64,000 nt of DNA from Paenibacillus tyrphae. Its GTDB lineage: Bacteria > Bacillota > Bacilli > Paenibacillales > NBRC-103111. Location of the stretch: assembly GCF_000722545.1 (NCBI RefSeq), contig NZ_JNVM01000028.1, positions 31,122-95,121 on the forward strand. The letters are read 5' to 3'. Positions 18,901 through 25,218 of the stretch are shown piece after piece; position 1 is the first letter of the stretch; each line of letters opens with the position of its first letter. The notes below the pieces were generated by a model that was not told the origin of the DNA, searched no databases, and saw only the letters and a program-made list of their open reading frames with translations. The position numbers and the translations under genes were made by a program.

Positions 18901-19171
18901 CCTGGTTGGTTAGATTGGGCAAGGCCTGAAGCAGCGGCAAGCTGGATACGGCAATGGCCTCCCGGATGATAGGCAATTCGGCGTAGGCGGCCAATTTCTC
19001 GAACCATGGCTGGCGGTTATGCGCTTCATCCTCATTTTGATCGACAGAAAGGTTCTGGAATAGTTCCACCGGCAATAAAGGCATCCTCAAAATAAAAAAA
19101 TCAAGCGCCTGAAAAACGCTTGGATGAGCTTGAGCTGGCGTCGGTTGAGAGGGGGCCACTTGAACTGACAT
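15953..19171 (-). CDS. Class I lanthipeptide dehydratase (LanB, full length)
   Basis: LanB uses glutamyl-tRNA to glutamylate Ser/Thr of the precursor core and then eliminates glutamate to give dehydroamino acids. The 1072-residue size matches single-chain LanB. The N-terminal glutamylation domain starts FFILRMPLLPVELFQ and has the family block TSRPTPFGLFSG near residue 115. The C-terminal SpaB-type elimination domain begins near residue 795 (WLYLKWYG, FFMRYADPDPHLRWRF) and continues to YGG and the helical end. GAAGGTGAG precedes the ATG. It follows the second precursor gene by 90 bases and is coupled to the exporter through ATGA. The downstream LanC confirms class I. Confidence 0.95.
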   Translation of the reverse strand: MSVQVAPSQPTPAQAHPSVFQALDFFILRMPLLPVELFQNLSVDQNEDEAHNRQPWFEKLAAYAELPIIREAIAVSSLPLLQALPNLTNQEHPRKQDQAVKGFLRYLLRMTSRPTPFGLFSGVTYGNFGERYAFELQPVAAHAKRARPDMEWLLKVLSGLESRFDIVKQLKVSLNSLAYPVGSRLYLPYLTKYGVKQKSKSTMESTSVRLTPAVKQVMELTRQPLPFCELALKLHSQFSDTSLEQINQFLWQLVQQEIIITDLRPPLMTASPFDYVLRRLADIAGMEDERTKLETASALIASYNRTEIGQGEPLYHELAEHMKSVAEADNLLQVDMALSMEALTLPKSVAQEIERVGETLWRISGERLGLSHLESYRADFMEKYGAYREVPLLELLDADIGLGAPAGYEYPRGKRKEDTTPSFAQQKKKTLLTQWVMTCLQHGRQELELTDDMVMQLEPVPMEEKYAPRSLELYFGLAARSGQAVEEGDFLLIAGGTTGTYGAGKSVGRFVDLFDFSFVDKLKQIDRLEQKLHPEAILAELVYFPGDGRAANVALSTNIREYEIDIGTNSAKDPEHTIPLSDLVVGISSSGFYLRSLAKNRRVIPVTNHMLNTSQSPNVYRFLRELSMENQRNIDFFEWNELRTLPFLPRLRYSKTIIAAACWKFNADLPPFHGNMTETQWRQAFDAYRKQWNVPRFVYLTQSDNRLLLDLDSPLHRDEVYRDYTKLQPGGQIVLTETGFAFEHLPESAAGHYVTEFVFPLVKRDLPQASSQPDLDGAPASPSIRLAERLKMPGSEWLYLKWYGADHRADAFIGGPLLEFCRQAEEQGWAAGSFFMRYADPDPHLRWRFCGHPEQLHTALLPQLYRFTRQCVEDGLLSRLVIDTYDPEIERYGGRTLIGTAERLFCLDSRVVAEWIHARQSGHLNLDPHLLAVISVIDMMERFGLSFSEQFDWLNTLVQHKEHLELFRQYRPFLMKFGDARGDFAQLRHLPDGAAILPMLRARGEVIARYVEGIRLCQAEGTLTNTREDLMQSVTHMHLNRLFGIQREEEQKVLTLARHTLYSLQHVRRNQP

Positions 19172-19207
19172 GTCGTCTCACCTTCCGTTATCGAGTCGTA
19201 AGAGATA

Positions 19208-19237
19208 CTTCGGAAGAACGCGAACGTTCCCCCGAAG
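19208..19237 (-). other. Stem-loop between precursor gene and lanB
   Basis: On the minus strand, CTTCGG and GAACG pair with CGTTC and CCGAAG around a TTCG tetraloop. No T-tract follows, so it is more likely an RNA-processing, stability or partial-attenuation element than a full terminator. Such elements commonly let precursor mRNA exceed enzyme mRNA; that role here is inference. Confidence 0.5.
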
Positions 19238-19261
19238 CATGTTGCGGGAACCCGCGAAAGA

Positions 19262-19453
19262 TTAGCAGCCGCCGTGGGTGTAGCCGCACTGATGTCTACC
19301 GGTAAAGCAGTCCGAGCTAAAGCAAGAATCCGTGAAGCATTTGGAAGAGAAGCATTGAGAACTAAAGCAAGCGGACGTGAAGAGGCCGATATTTTGGTGT
19401 ACCGAGTTTACCGATTTCACTTCAACATCCAGGTCGAATACGTTGTTTGCCAT
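19262..19453 (-). CDS. Lanthipeptide precursor A1 (Phe-type Cys-Phe-Ser-Ser-X repeats)
   Basis: This 63-residue peptide has a leader with MANNVFDLDVEVKSV; FDLD corresponds to the F(N/D)LD box recognised by class I LanB enzymes. From residue 26 the core repeats a five-residue unit: CFSSQ, CFSSK, CFTDS, CFSSD, then CFTGRHQ and CGYTHGGC. Seven Cys lie at 29, 34, 39, 44, 49, 56 and 63, each of the repeats having Ser or Thr three residues before the next Cys, ideal for short Ser-X-X-Cys lanthionine rings. GAAGGGAG precedes the ATG. It is the second gene of the operon, between the paralogous precursor and lanB. Leader cleavage site and product are unknown. Confidence 0.93.
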   Translation of the reverse strand: MANNVFDLDVEVKSVNSVHQNIGLFTSACFSSQCFSSKCFTDSCFSSDCFTGRHQCGYTHGGC

Positions 19454-19534
19454 AGTTATTTTCTCCCTTCGAACGGAGAATGTATCTCCGAAGTTTGTTG
19501 CGGCAGCCGGCGAAAGCGGAATGAATGGATAAAA

Positions 19535-19729
19535 TTAGCAGCTGTAGCCGTGGGTGTAGCCGCACATATGACGGCCGGTATAGCAGTCGGAGGAATAGCA
19601 AGAATCGGAATAACATTTGGAAGAATAGCATTGAGAACTATAGCAATCTGACGTGTAAAGCCCCAAATTCGCGTTTACAGAATTAACCGATTTCACTTGG
19701 ACATCCAGATCGAAATTGTTGTTTGCCAT
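19535..19729 (-). CDS. Lanthipeptide precursor A2 (Tyr-type Cys-Tyr-Ser-Ser-X repeats)
   Basis: This 64-residue paralogue of A1 has leader MANNNFDLDVQVKSV and a core with units CYSSQ, CYSSK, CYSDS, CYSSD, CYTGRHM and CGYTHGYSC. Cys lie at 29, 34, 39, 44, 49, 56 and 64. Every repeat aromatic that is Phe in A1 (positions 25, 30, 35, 40, 45, 50) is Tyr here. Leaders are nearly identical, and the same ribosome site GAAGGGAG precedes both ATGs, so the pair arose by tandem duplication with a 276-bp offset. It is the first gene of the operon, about 130 bases after the predicted transcription start. Dehydration and cyclisation by the linked LanB and LanC are inferred. Confidence 0.93.
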   Translation of the reverse strand: MANNNFDLDVQVKSVNSVNANLGLYTSDCYSSQCYSSKCYSDSCYSSDCYTGRHMCGYTHGYSC

Positions 19730-19772
19730 AAGTATCTTCTCCCTTCAAATGTAAAACAATTTTTAAAACAAT

Positions 19773-19786
19773 TGAAAACGCTTTCG
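19773..19786 (-). promoter_or_regulatory. Near-perfect cre (CcpA) site in the lanthipeptide leader
   Basis: TGAAAACGCTTTCG matches the catabolite-response element consensus (TGWAARCGYTWNCW) except for the last base. It lies between the predicted promoter and the first precursor gene, a position from which CcpA can block elongation. Regulation by CcpA is inference. Confidence 0.55.
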
Positions 19787-19869
19787 CCCTCGCCTGGACT
19801 TGCCGCACAGAAACGTGAACATGGAAGAATGAAGTTCAAAAATCTGTATTCATATCCATATTCGACTAT

Positions 19870-19898
19870 AATATACCGAATAATATAATAATAGTCAA
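19870..19898 (-). promoter_or_regulatory. Sigma-A promoter of the lanthipeptide operon
   Basis: On the minus strand TTGACT (19893-19898) and TATATT (19870-19875) are separated by exactly 17 bp in an AT-rich stretch. The start of transcription would fall near 19863, giving a leader of roughly 130 bases before precursor A2. The rest of the 19730-20222 gap holds two cre-type sites and no gene that I can support. Confidence 0.7.
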
Positions 19899-20168
19899 TA
19901 TATTACAAATATTTTTATAAAAGTTAGTATAGTTGGAGATAGGCCGCCTCTCATGAGCACTAACCTTATTCAACGCGCAAAAGTGCTGAAACATCAAAGA
20001 ACACTCGCGTTAAAAGGGATGTTTGCGCGAATCATGGAGGTAGTTTAGTATGTGAACTGTTACAAAAAGGAATCATAGTTTGTTTTATCCAAACCATAAA
20101 GGAGTGTTTCACATAAGATGAAAGCATAAGCTTATTGATTCGAAATGCAGCGTCGCGCCATGCAGTTT

Positions 20169-20182
20169 TGAAAACGTTTACT
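20169..20182 (+). promoter_or_regulatory. Cre (CcpA) site upstream of phenylalanine dehydrogenase
   Basis: TGAAAACGTTTACT fits the cre consensus TGWAARCGYTWNCW at every position. It lies 41 bases before the phenylalanine dehydrogenase start, consistent with carbon catabolite control of amino acid breakdown. Confidence 0.6.
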
Positions 20183-20222
20183 TTTGTGTAGAGAGTAGAG
20201 AATCGTTTCAGGAGGAATAGAG

Positions 20223-21383
20223 ATGAATAATGCAGCGTTATTGTCCGAGATCAAACCGTCGGCGTCCTCGCGTACGACCGACTTGTTCGAGAAAATGCAG
20301 GAGCATGAGCAGGTACTGTTTTGCAACGACCCCGCCACGGGTTTGAAAGCGATTATTGCCATTCACGATACAACGCTCGGCCCGGCTTTGGGAGGAACGC
20401 GGATGAGGCCTTATGCCACCGTCGAGGAAGCGCTGGAGGACGTTCTGCGTTTATCGAAGGCGATGACCTATAAATGCGCGGCGGCCGATGTGGATTTCGG
20501 CGGGGGAAAAGCGGTCATCATCGGAGACCCGGCCAAGGATAAAACCCCGGAATTGTTCAGGGCCTACGGACAATTTATCGATTCGTTGAACGGGAGATTT
20601 TATACTGGAACGGATATGGGCACGGTGCTGGACGATTTCGTCCATGCGTGCAAGGAAACGTATTGCATAGCCGGGCTGCCCGAAGAATATGGCGGCGGGG
20701 GAGAAACGTCGATTCCGACGGCTCTGGGTGTTTTGTACAGCATGAAAGCTGTAGCCCGAACGTTATGGGGACATGAGGAGTTGAGCGGCAAGCGGTTCGC
20801 GATTCAAGGCTTGGGGAAGGTCGGCTTTAAAGTCGCCGAGCATTTGCTGCAGGAAGGCGCCGATCTCTGTGTAACCGATGTGGATAAAACCGCGGTTGAC
20901 CAAGTTGTGGAAAGAGCCGGTAAGCTCGGCAGAACCGCGACTGCTGTGAAAGGAGAAGAGATCTACGGCATAGAAGCGGACTTTTTCGTACCGTGTGCCG
21001 TCGGTGGCATTATTAACGATCACACGATCGGGCAGCTCAAGGTCCAAGCGATCGCAGGTGCGGCGAACAATCAGCTTCTTCATGAGAGCCATGCCCTCGA
21101 ACTAAAGCGAAAGGGCATCCTTTACGCCCCCGATTACGTGGTCAACAGCGGCGGTATCATGCAAGTATCGGATGAGCTGTACGGACCGAACAAAGAGAGA
21201 GTATTGGCCAAAACGAAAGCGATCTATCATTCGCTGCTCCATGTGTTTTCGGAAGCCAAGGAAAAAAATATTACGACAGTCGAAGCGGCGAATCTGATCT
21301 GCGAGCAGCGAATTCAATCCAGAAAAGGAAGAAACAGCTTCTTCTCCCCCAGAAAGCGCGCCAAATGGCAAATCCGCCACTAA
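20223..21383 (+). CDS. pdh: Phenylalanine dehydrogenase (Glu/Leu/Phe/Val dehydrogenase family)
   Basis: The enzyme oxidatively deaminates L-phenylalanine (often also tyrosine) to the 2-oxo acid with NAD. The 386-residue protein has GPALGGTRMRPY, the catalytic Lys region MTYKC, VDFGGGKAVIIGDP and the Rossmann motif IQGLGKVGFKVAEH. VDFGGGK, RFYTGTDMGT and ETSIPTALGV agree better with known phenylalanine dehydrogenases than with leucine dehydrogenases, by memory of both. AGGAGGAATAG precedes the ATG. A perfect cre site lies 41 bases upstream. It heads a region encoding homogentisate-pathway enzymes, so it probably supplies (4-hydroxy)phenylpyruvate in place of a transaminase. A leucine/valine role cannot be excluded. 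Confidence 0.85.
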   Translation: MNNAALLSEIKPSASSRTTDLFEKMQEHEQVLFCNDPATGLKAIIAIHDTTLGPALGGTRMRPYATVEEALEDVLRLSKAMTYKCAAADVDFGGGKAVIIGDPAKDKTPELFRAYGQFIDSLNGRFYTGTDMGTVLDDFVHACKETYCIAGLPEEYGGGGETSIPTALGVLYSMKAVARTLWGHEELSGKRFAIQGLGKVGFKVAEHLLQEGADLCVTDVDKTAVDQVVERAGKLGRTATAVKGEEIYGIEADFFVPCAVGGIINDHTIGQLKVQAIAGAANNQLLHESHALELKRKGILYAPDYVVNSGGIMQVSDELYGPNKERVLAKTKAIYHSLLHVFSEAKEKNITTVEAANLICEQRIQSRKGRNSFFSPRKRAKWQIRH

Positions 21384-21437
21384 TCGCAGGTAGGAAGCAC
21401 GGAGACCTAATTACGATTTTCCGGGAGGCTTGTTCTG

Positions 21438-21668
21438 ATGGCTACCGTCAAGCTGTGCAGCTCGAATGAGCTGACCAAATCGGAAGCTTTAAAACAAATC
21501 GTGCGCGACGCTTCCGTTGATATTATGGTGAAGGACTGTTTGGGCAATTGCGGGCAATGTTACTTGGAGCGCTTCGTGAAAGTGGATCAACGAATCATCG
21601 TTATAAACGATGAAGAAGAGCTGCTGGACCAGCTTCTGAAAGCCGCCGCCGCTTCCGAAGCCGACTAA
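21438..21668 (+). CDS. DUF1450 (YuzB-like) small Cys protein
   Basis: This 76-residue protein matches the DUF1450/YuzB family: an N-terminal Cys (VKLCSSNE) and the cluster CLGNCGQCYLE. The Cys spacing suggests metal or redox activity, but the family's function is unknown. Ribosome site GGGAGG lies nine bases before the ATG. It follows phenylalanine dehydrogenase by 54 bases on the same strand and precedes a separate promoter for hppD. Whether it works with the catabolic genes or is merely adjacent is not clear. Confidence 0.75.
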   Translation: MATVKLCSSNELTKSEALKQIVRDASVDIMVKDCLGNCGQCYLERFVKVDQRIIVINDEEELLDQLLKAAAASEAD

Positions 21669-21727
21669 CCTCATTTAACGGACTAAAGCGATTTCGCGTT
21701 GACACGCGCATACAGCATCGAACGTTT

Positions 21728-21756
21728 TTGAAGAGTTCACAAGTTTGCCATATAAT
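21728..21756 (+). promoter_or_regulatory. Sigma-A promoter of the hppD operon
   Basis: TTGAAG (21728-21733) and a perfect TATAAT (21751-21756) are spaced 17 bp, 42 bases before the hppD start, which also has a strong AGGAGGT ribosome site. Confidence 0.75.
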
Positions 21757-21797
21757 AGCATCAACTATAAGGAATATTATTCTAGGAGGTTATAAAA

Positions 21798-22913
21798 ATG
21801 GAAAAAGATACTACCTTAGTTAGCGAGCTGCAGCAAGATTTTTTCCCGATCGAGGATTTTGATTATATGGAATTTTACGTTGGCAACGCCAAGCAGGCCG
21901 CCTATTACATGAGCCGGGCCTTCGGGTTCAAGATTATCGCCTTCGCCGGGCTGGAAACCGGTCAGCGCGATCGCGTATCCTATGTGCTGGAGCAGCGGAG
22001 AATCCGCTTTGTGGTGACGGGCTCGCTTCAGGAGGATCACCCGGTCACGGAATTTATCAAGAAGCATGGCGAAGGAGCGAAGGACGTCGCGTTTCGGGTT
22101 GACGACGTTGAAAAGGCTTACGCAGAGGCGATTTCCAGAGGCGGCATTCCCGTGATGGCGCCGCAGGTGCTGACGGACGAACACGGCACCTACAAAAAAG
22201 CCATCATCGGCACTTACGGCGATACGGTGCATACCCTCGTGGATCGCAAGAACTATAAGGGCTTGTTTGCGCCGGGGTATCAGCCCGTCAACTTCTCGTT
22301 TCCGTATCAGGATGCGGGCCTTATCGGGATCGACCATGTCGTCGGAAACGTCGAGCAAATGGATGAATGGGTGTCCTATTACGAGAAGGTCATGGGCTTT
22401 AAGGAAATGATTCATTACGATGATGAAGATATCAGTACGGAATATTCGGCTTTGATGTCCAAAGTCATTTGCAACGGCGGCCGTATCAAAATGCCGATTA
22501 ACGAGCCGGCCACCGGCAAACGCAAATCGCAAATCGAAGAATATTTGGAGTTTTACAACGGCCCTGGTGTGCAGCACGCAGCTTTATTGACCAACGATAT
22601 CATCACGACCGTGAAGGTGCTGAAGGAAAGTGGCGTGGAATTCCTGGATACGCCGGATACGTACTATGATGAGCTGTCGGATCGGGTCGGCAAAATCGAC
22701 GAGGATATCGAGAAGCTGAAGCAATATCGCATTCTTGTCGACCGTGACGAGGAAGGCTACTTGCTGCAAATCTTTACGAAGCCGCTCGTCGACCGGCCGA
22801 CCCTGTTCTTCGAAATCATTCAGCGCAAAGGGGCGACCACGTTCGGCGAAGGCAACTTCAAAGCGCTGTTCGAATCGATCGAAAGAGAGCAGGCGCGCCG
22901 CGGAAACTTGTAA
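21798..22913 (+). CDS. hppD: 4-Hydroxyphenylpyruvate dioxygenase
   Basis: This Fe(II) enzyme converts 4-hydroxyphenylpyruvate to homogentisate. The 371-residue protein has two vicinal-oxygen-chelate domains. The first begins DYMEFYVGNAKQAAYYMSRAFGFK; the second begins GIDHVVGNVEQMDEWVSYYEK, whose His is the first iron ligand. GVQHAALLTNDI carries the second His ligand, and LFFEIIQRKGATTFGEGNFKAL carries the Glu ligand. It leads an operon with an unrecognised protein, fumarylacetoacetase and homogentisate dioxygenase, which confirms the role in tyrosine/phenylalanine breakdown. Identification is secure. Confidence 0.97.
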   Translation: MEKDTTLVSELQQDFFPIEDFDYMEFYVGNAKQAAYYMSRAFGFKIIAFAGLETGQRDRVSYVLEQRRIRFVVTGSLQEDHPVTEFIKKHGEGAKDVAFRVDDVEKAYAEAISRGGIPVMAPQVLTDEHGTYKKAIIGTYGDTVHTLVDRKNYKGLFAPGYQPVNFSFPYQDAGLIGIDHVVGNVEQMDEWVSYYEKVMGFKEMIHYDDEDISTEYSALMSKVICNGGRIKMPINEPATGKRKSQIEEYLEFYNGPGVQHAALLTNDIITTVKVLKESGVEFLDTPDTYYDELSDRVGKIDEDIEKLKQYRILVDRDEEGYLLQIFTKPLVDRPTLFFEIIQRKGATTFGEGNFKALFESIEREQARRGNL

Positions 22914-22961
22914 TTTTTTTGCAAATCGACAGGCTTAGAAGGAAAGGCGGGCAGTCGTCAC

Positions 22962-23906
22962 ATGATTTCCAGCGCTAAAGCTTTGATGGAGCAGCTTCTC
23001 GATTATGCCGGGTTATTTCCGCCCGCCGCCCTGCCTTTGGAGCAGGCGGTCCGCAATTACGCGGCTTACCGGGACGGACGGGACGCATGGATGCTGGGCC
23101 GGTTCATCATTCCCGCCGCGCAATTGGAGAAGCTGTCTCCGTGTATGCCGATGTTTTCCGGGGACCGGCCGCTGCTGCTGTCGGTTCTTGGAACCCGCAG
23201 CCGGGATGCAGAAGAATGCCTTCGGCTGTTTGGCGATACGCTGCGGCAAACGGAGGCTTTTAGGGAAAAGCATGGTTCGTCGGTAAACATCGACGTGCTG
23301 GAGCTCCCTCTTCCTCCTGCGGGCGCGGACCGTCAGTTACTGGATGAGATTGCAGCCGGAGCATCGGAACATGGTCTCCGGCTTTTCTTCGAATGGACGT
23401 TTCCCTTGAATGGCGATTGGGGGAGCCGGATCGAAGAAGCACTTGATGCGGTGAAGTGCTGCACCAGCCAAGGCGGGATGCAGCCGGGCGTAAAGCTGCG
23501 GACCGGAGGTGTCACCTCCGACGCGTTTCCGTCGCCAGAGCAGGTGGCCACCGTCCTTGTCGGGTGCAGGGACCGCGAATTGGCGTTGAAGTTCACGGCC
23601 GGGCTTCACCACCCGGTACGCATGTACCGGGAAGAAGTGAAGACCGAGATGCACGGCTTCCTTAACGTGTTTGTTGCGGGGATGCTGGCACATGTCTACA
23701 AGCTGGACCGCGACAAAACCGCCGAAATTTTGGCCGACGACAATCCCGACAGCTTCGTCTTTCTCCCGGATGCGTTAGGCTGGAAGACGCTAACGCTTTC
23801 GGCCGACGAGGTGCGGAGGCTGCGCAATCTGGCGCTGTGCTCCTACGGAAGCTGCAGCTTCGATGAGCCTCGCGACGAGCTGCGGGAGTTAAAATCACTA
23901 GAGTAA
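22962..23906 (+). CDS. Unrecognised conserved-looking protein in the homogentisate operon
   Basis: This 314-residue protein belongs to no family I can name. It opens LMEQLLDYAGLFPPAALPL and has strand-turn blocks resembling a TIM barrel: LRLFFEWTFP, GVKLRTGG and ALKFTAGLHHPVR, with conserved-looking Arg, Lys and His-His at strand ends. No signal peptide or membrane segment is seen. It lies between hppD (48 bases upstream) and fumarylacetoacetase (16 bases downstream), where maleylacetoacetate isomerase would be expected in a complete pathway. No glutathione-transferase-type isomerase is in the operon. It may replace that step, but this is inference from position only. Confidence 0.75.
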   Translation: MISSAKALMEQLLDYAGLFPPAALPLEQAVRNYAAYRDGRDAWMLGRFIIPAAQLEKLSPCMPMFSGDRPLLLSVLGTRSRDAEECLRLFGDTLRQTEAFREKHGSSVNIDVLELPLPPAGADRQLLDEIAAGASEHGLRLFFEWTFPLNGDWGSRIEEALDAVKCCTSQGGMQPGVKLRTGGVTSDAFPSPEQVATVLVGCRDRELALKFTAGLHHPVRMYREEVKTEMHGFLNVFVAGMLAHVYKLDRDKTAEILADDNPDSFVFLPDALGWKTLTLSADEVRRLRNLALCSYGSCSFDEPRDELRELKSLE

Positions 23907-23922
23907 AAGGAGCCATTAAAAG

Positions 23923-25185
23923 ATGCTGCGCTCATTTGTAGAGGTTGCGCCGGAATCGCATTTTTCGATCCAAAATCTTCCCTACGGCGTGTTCCGCTCC
24001 GGCAACGGCGGACCTCCCCGGATTGGCGTAGCCATCGGGGAGTATGTTCTGGATCTTGCTGCCCTCGATCAGGCGGACTGCTTCGCGAGGACGGAAGCAG
24101 CCGGAAAGGGAATATTCGACCAAGCGTCGCTGAACGCTTTTATGGCGCTCGGTCGCCCGGTCTGGCAGCAGGTCCGCGCGGAAATTCAGCGGCTGCTGTC
24201 GGCTGACGAGCCGGAGCTGCGGGACAACGCGGAGCTGCGGACCGCCGCCCTGCTTCCGCAGAAGGACGTAGAGCTGCTGCTGCCTGTAGAGATCGGCGAT
24301 TATACGGATTTTTACGCTTCGCGGGACCATGCCTTCAATGTAGGAACGATGTTCCGTGGAAAAGAGAACGCCTTAATGCCCAACTGGCATCATCTCCCGG
24401 TTGGGTACCATGGCCGGGCCAGCTCGATCGTGCTTAGCGGGACCGACGTGTGCCGCCCGCAAGGGCAGATGAAGCCGCCGGATGCGGCGGCGCCTGTATT
24501 CGGGCCGAGCCGACAGCTGGACTTTGAGCTGGAAATCGGGTGGTTCATGGGAGCGGGCAACCCGCTCGGTACTTCCATTCCTGTTGAACGGGCGGAGGAG
24601 CACATTTTCGGACTGGTGCTCGTCAACGATTGGAGCGCCCGGGATATTCAGGCTTGGGAATACCAGCCGCTGGGACCTTTTCTCGCGAAAAATTTCGCGA
24701 CGTCGATTTCGCCCTGGGTCGTGCCGCTCGATGCCTTGGAGCCGTTCCGCATCCGCGGAAGCGTGCAGGAGCCGGAGCCGCTTCCTTATCTGAAGCAGGA
24801 GGGAACGCACTCTTTCGATATCAAGCTGGAAGTGTACCTGCAAAGCGCCGATATGCAGCAGGCCGAGCGAATCACGGAGAGCAATGTCAAATACCTGTAT
24901 TGGAGCATGGCACAGCAAATCGCTCACCATACGGTAGGCGGCTGCAACCTGCGGGCCGGGGATTTGCTCGCCTCCGGGACGATCAGCGGACCGGATAAGG
25001 CAAGCCGCGGATGTATGCTGGAATTGGCGTGGCGCGGAGCGGAGCCGCTTCAATTAAACGATGGCGTCAAGCGGGTCTGGCTGGAAGACGGCGACCGGCT
25101 GACGATGACCGGCTACGCACAAGGCGACGGATATCGTATCGGGTTTGGCGAGGTGACGGGCCGAATTCTGCCTTCGTTGAAATAA
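23923..25185 (+). CDS. fahA: Fumarylacetoacetase
   Basis: The enzyme hydrolyses fumarylacetoacetate to fumarate and acetoacetate, the last step of the homogentisate pathway. The 420-residue length matches the full-length animal/bacterial FahA type rather than the short FAH-domain hydrolases. It has an N-terminal SH3-like part (residues about 1-120), then DYTDFYASRDHAFNVGTMFRG, YHGRASSIVLSGTDV, the acidic metal site DFELEIGWFMG, LVNDWSARDIQAWEYQPLGPF and the C-terminal DLLASGTISGPDK. AAAGGAG precedes the ATG. It sits between the unrecognised protein and homogentisate dioxygenase in one operon. Confidence 0.97.
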   Translation: MLRSFVEVAPESHFSIQNLPYGVFRSGNGGPPRIGVAIGEYVLDLAALDQADCFARTEAAGKGIFDQASLNAFMALGRPVWQQVRAEIQRLLSADEPELRDNAELRTAALLPQKDVELLLPVEIGDYTDFYASRDHAFNVGTMFRGKENALMPNWHHLPVGYHGRASSIVLSGTDVCRPQGQMKPPDAAAPVFGPSRQLDFELEIGWFMGAGNPLGTSIPVERAEEHIFGLVLVNDWSARDIQAWEYQPLGPFLAKNFATSISPWVVPLDALEPFRIRGSVQEPEPLPYLKQEGTHSFDIKLEVYLQSADMQQAERITESNVKYLYWSMAQQIAHHTVGGCNLRAGDLLASGTISGPDKASRGCMLELAWRGAEPLQLNDGVKRVWLEDGDRLTMTGYAQGDGYRIGFGEVTGRILPSLK

Positions 25186-25218
25186 GCAAGCGCAACTTAA
25201 CCAAGGAGGTCGTACAAG

